Of a DNA stretch of 16,998 nucleotides, positions 15,916 to 16,998 are shown one piece after another (within the stretch, counting starts at the first letter, position 1; the number at the start of each line of letters is the position of its first letter). Where the stretch lies: positions 1 to 16,998 of the forward strand of contig JACNHM010000246.1 in assembly GCA_014383605.1 (NCBI GenBank). Reading direction: 5' to 3'. The translations under genes were made by a program, and so were the position numbers. This DNA comes from Chloroflexota bacterium. GTDB taxonomy: Bacteria; Chloroflexota; Anaerolineae; UBA3071. The notes beneath the pieces were generated by a model that worked only from the letters and a program-made list of their open reading frames with translations, made no database searches and had not been told where the DNA came from.

Positions 15916-16689
15916 TCACACCAAGGTCACTTCAATCCCTTGCGCGCACAGGTCAGCCACCATGTCGGCCGGCGCAGCAACATCGGCGATGGCATGGTCT
16001 AGTTGCTCCAGAGACGCAAAAGAGGCGACGGCCAGGTGACCCCACTTGCTGGAGTCGACCACGGCGATCACCTCTTTGCAGGCGGCCACCAGGGCTCGCT
16101 TCATCTCCACTTCGAAGTTGTCCACGTCGGTCAGCCCCTCGTCAATCGTCAGCCCGCGGGCCCCGAAGAATCCCTTGCTGATGTTGAGCTGGGCCAGGCA
16201 ATCGTTTCCCATGCCGCTCACGAGAGAGAAGGCCTCGCTGCGCAGGAGGCCGCCGGGCATCATTACCGAGATACCGGGCGCATCGGCCAGCTCGATGGCG
16301 ATCATCAAGCCGTTGGTGACGACGGTCAGCTCGCGGCGGTCTTTGATCTGCTCGGCCACGGCCAGGGCGGAGGTGCTGGCATCCAGGGCGATGGCTTCGC
16401 CATCGTGTACCAGCGCGGCCGCCGCTGCGCCGATGCGTTGCTTCTCCTCTCTGTGAGACAACCGCCGCTGGGCGAAGGCGGGTTCCGGCTCGATGATAGG
16501 GGCGGGCGGCATAGCCCCGCCGTGGGTGCGGGTCAGCAAGCCGCGCCGTTCCAGCTCGCTCAGATCGGCGCGGATGGTCACCGTCGAGACGCCGAAGTGA
16601 TGGCTCAAATCGGTGACGGAGACCCGCTTCTGCTGTTGGAGCAGGGTGAGGATTTCCTGTTGTCGTTCGGGGGCGGTAAGGGCAGCCAT
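15916..16689 (-). CDS. DeoR-family transcriptional regulator
   Basis: A 257-aa sugar-responsive repressor. The N-terminal winged helix-turn-helix covers about 8-58 ([40 protein letters not shown]). The C-terminal domain is the DeoRC isomerase-like fold: [16 protein letters not shown] (100-115), [12 protein letters not shown] (123-134), [17 protein letters not shown] (146-158) and [15 protein letters not shown] (174-188). Family members usually bind a phosphorylated sugar or sugar intermediate and release DNA. In R. leguminosarum a DeoR-type RhaR controls an analogous transporter/mutarotase locus. ATG 16689 has GGAG at about 8-nt spacing. It is the first gene after a consensus promoter with nearby candidate operators, which points to autoregulation of the whole operon. 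Confidence 0.95.
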   Translation of the reverse strand: MAALTAPERQQEILTLLQQQKRVSVTDLSHHFGVSTVTIRADLSELERRGLLTRTHGGAMPPAPIIEPEPAFAQRRLSHREEKQRIGAAAAALVHDGEAIALDASTSALAVAEQIKDRRELTVVTNGLMIAIELADAPGISVMMPGGLLRSEAFSLVSGMGNDCLAQLNISKGFFGARGLTIDEGLTDVDNFEVEMKRALVAACKEVIAVVDSSKWGHLAVASFASLEQLDHAIADVAAPADMVADLCAQGIEVTLV

Positions 16690-16712
16690 CGTGAGCTCTC
16701 CAGGGGCTGTAG

Positions 16713-16726
16713 TTTCGTTTGCTTGG
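16713..16726 (+). promoter_or_regulatory. Candidate DeoR operator in the 5' leader (inverted copy)
   Basis: TTTCGTTTGCTTGG on the plus strand resembles the two upstream minus-strand motifs but in the opposite orientation. It lies between the predicted transcription start (about 16731) and the regulator start codon, a place where a bound repressor would block elongation or pair with upstream sites. TTTCGTTT-like blocks are typical of DeoR-family operators (for example AgaR). Confidence 0.5.
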
Positions 16727-16737
16727 GAGCTGTTGCC

Positions 16738-16766
16738 ATTATACTGCAGATCGCAAGCCCTGTCAA
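16738..16766 (-). promoter_or_regulatory. Consensus sigma70-type promoter of the operon
   Basis: On the minus strand, TTGACA (16766-16761) and TATAAT (16743-16738) are both exact consensus hexamers separated by exactly 17 nt. Transcription should start near 16731, leaving a leader of about 40 nt before the regulator ATG at 16689. No other promoter of similar quality was seen in the window. Confidence 0.92.
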
Positions 16767-16800
16767 GTTAAGCGAAGCCAATAGCAAGTGAAGCGAAACC
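16763..16800 (-). promoter_or_regulatory. Two direct-repeat candidate operators overlapping and upstream of -35
   Basis: On the minus strand GGTTTCGCTTCACTTGC (16800-16784) and GGCTTCGCTTAACTTGA (16779-16763) share 14 of 17 positions and are spaced 21 bp start to start, two helical turns. The second covers part of the -35 hexamer. This arrangement fits cooperative repressor binding by the adjacent DeoR-family protein. Confidence 0.65.
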
Positions 16801-16847
16801 CCTGGTTGGATCCTGTGGCGCAAACAGGCGCGGTGGTAGAAATGAAT

Positions 16848-16886
16848 GGCCGATGGCTCTCAGTTGTTCGCTGTCTGCCATCGGCC
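16848..16886. repeat. Perfect 10-bp inverted repeat upstream of the operon
   Basis: GGCCGATGGC (16848-16857) and GCCATCGGCC (16877-16886) are perfect inverted copies separated by 19 nt. No T-run of terminator quality follows on either strand. It may be the remnant of a terminator for a neighbouring gene outside the window or a dispersed hairpin. The remaining 112 nt to the window end show no gene or clear motif. Confidence 0.6.
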
Positions 16887-16998
16887 AAGGCCAGAGATGG
16901 GGGATAGGGAGTTCGACATAGTCTCAAAATTATGTGCTTGGCTTACAGCTAGAGCGTGATACCAGTGAAAGGCGTTTCTTCGAGTATAGTTGGATTGC

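Noticed and set aside
16960..16998. Divergent plus-strand promoter near the window end (TATAGT at about 16985)
   Set aside because: No matching -35 hexamer at acceptable spacing and no downstream gene is visible.

Overview
All supportable genes lie on the minus strand, so transcription runs from high to low coordinates. The window is one long sugar-catabolism locus, about 60% GC by eye. The organism is most likely a member of the Chloroflexota (Anaerolineae/Caldilineae type). The basis is the solute-binding lipoprotein, with a short signal peptide, an LAAAC lipobox and a Pro/Thr-rich '[16 protein letters not shown]' spacer, plus split ThDP enzymes and degenerate palindromic intergenic repeats. 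This is an inference from style; there is no marker gene.

Layout in transcription order. (1) 16998-16690: control region with an exact consensus sigma70 promoter (TTGACA-17-TATAAT) and three copies of a TTTCGYTT-type motif that look like DeoR-family operators. (2) 16689-15916: DeoR-family repressor. (3) 15844-10032: ABC sugar importer (two-domain ATPase, two RbsC-type permeases, one solute-binding lipoprotein). The binding protein resembles the rhamnose/LsrB type, but its gene carries an in-frame tandem duplication: two complete binding domains in one polypeptide, 996 bp apart, with an exact 687-bp identical stretch. (4) 9998-9873: three hairpins between the binding-protein gene and the enzyme genes. 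(5) 9829-7097: an SDR resembling L-rhamnose 1-dehydrogenase, a metallo-beta-lactamase-fold probable lactonase, a small cupin and a second SDR. (6) 7075-3295: four subunits of two ThDP enzymes, a split transketolase (N then C) and a 2-oxoacid-dehydrogenase-type E1 (alpha then beta), with no E2 or E3 nearby. (7) 3161-239: L-rhamnose mutarotase, a UroD-family protein and L-rhamnose isomerase. (8) 136-1: the first 45 codons of a probable RuBisCO-like protein, cut by the window edge.

The repressor-transporter-mutarotase-isomerase set resembles the gene content of rhizobial rha loci, so L-rhamnose (or a related 6-deoxy or branched plant sugar) is the most likely substrate. The enzyme set is not a textbook rhamnose pathway. 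Isomerase and a candidate rhamnose dehydrogenase/lactonase pair occur together. Rhamnulokinase, rhamnulose-1-phosphate aldolase and rhamnonate dehydratase are absent from the window. Two ThDP enzymes, a UroD-family protein and a probable RuBisCO-like protein are added. This may be an undescribed route for deoxy- or branched-sugar breakdown. The rest of the locus beyond position 1 is needed to judge it.
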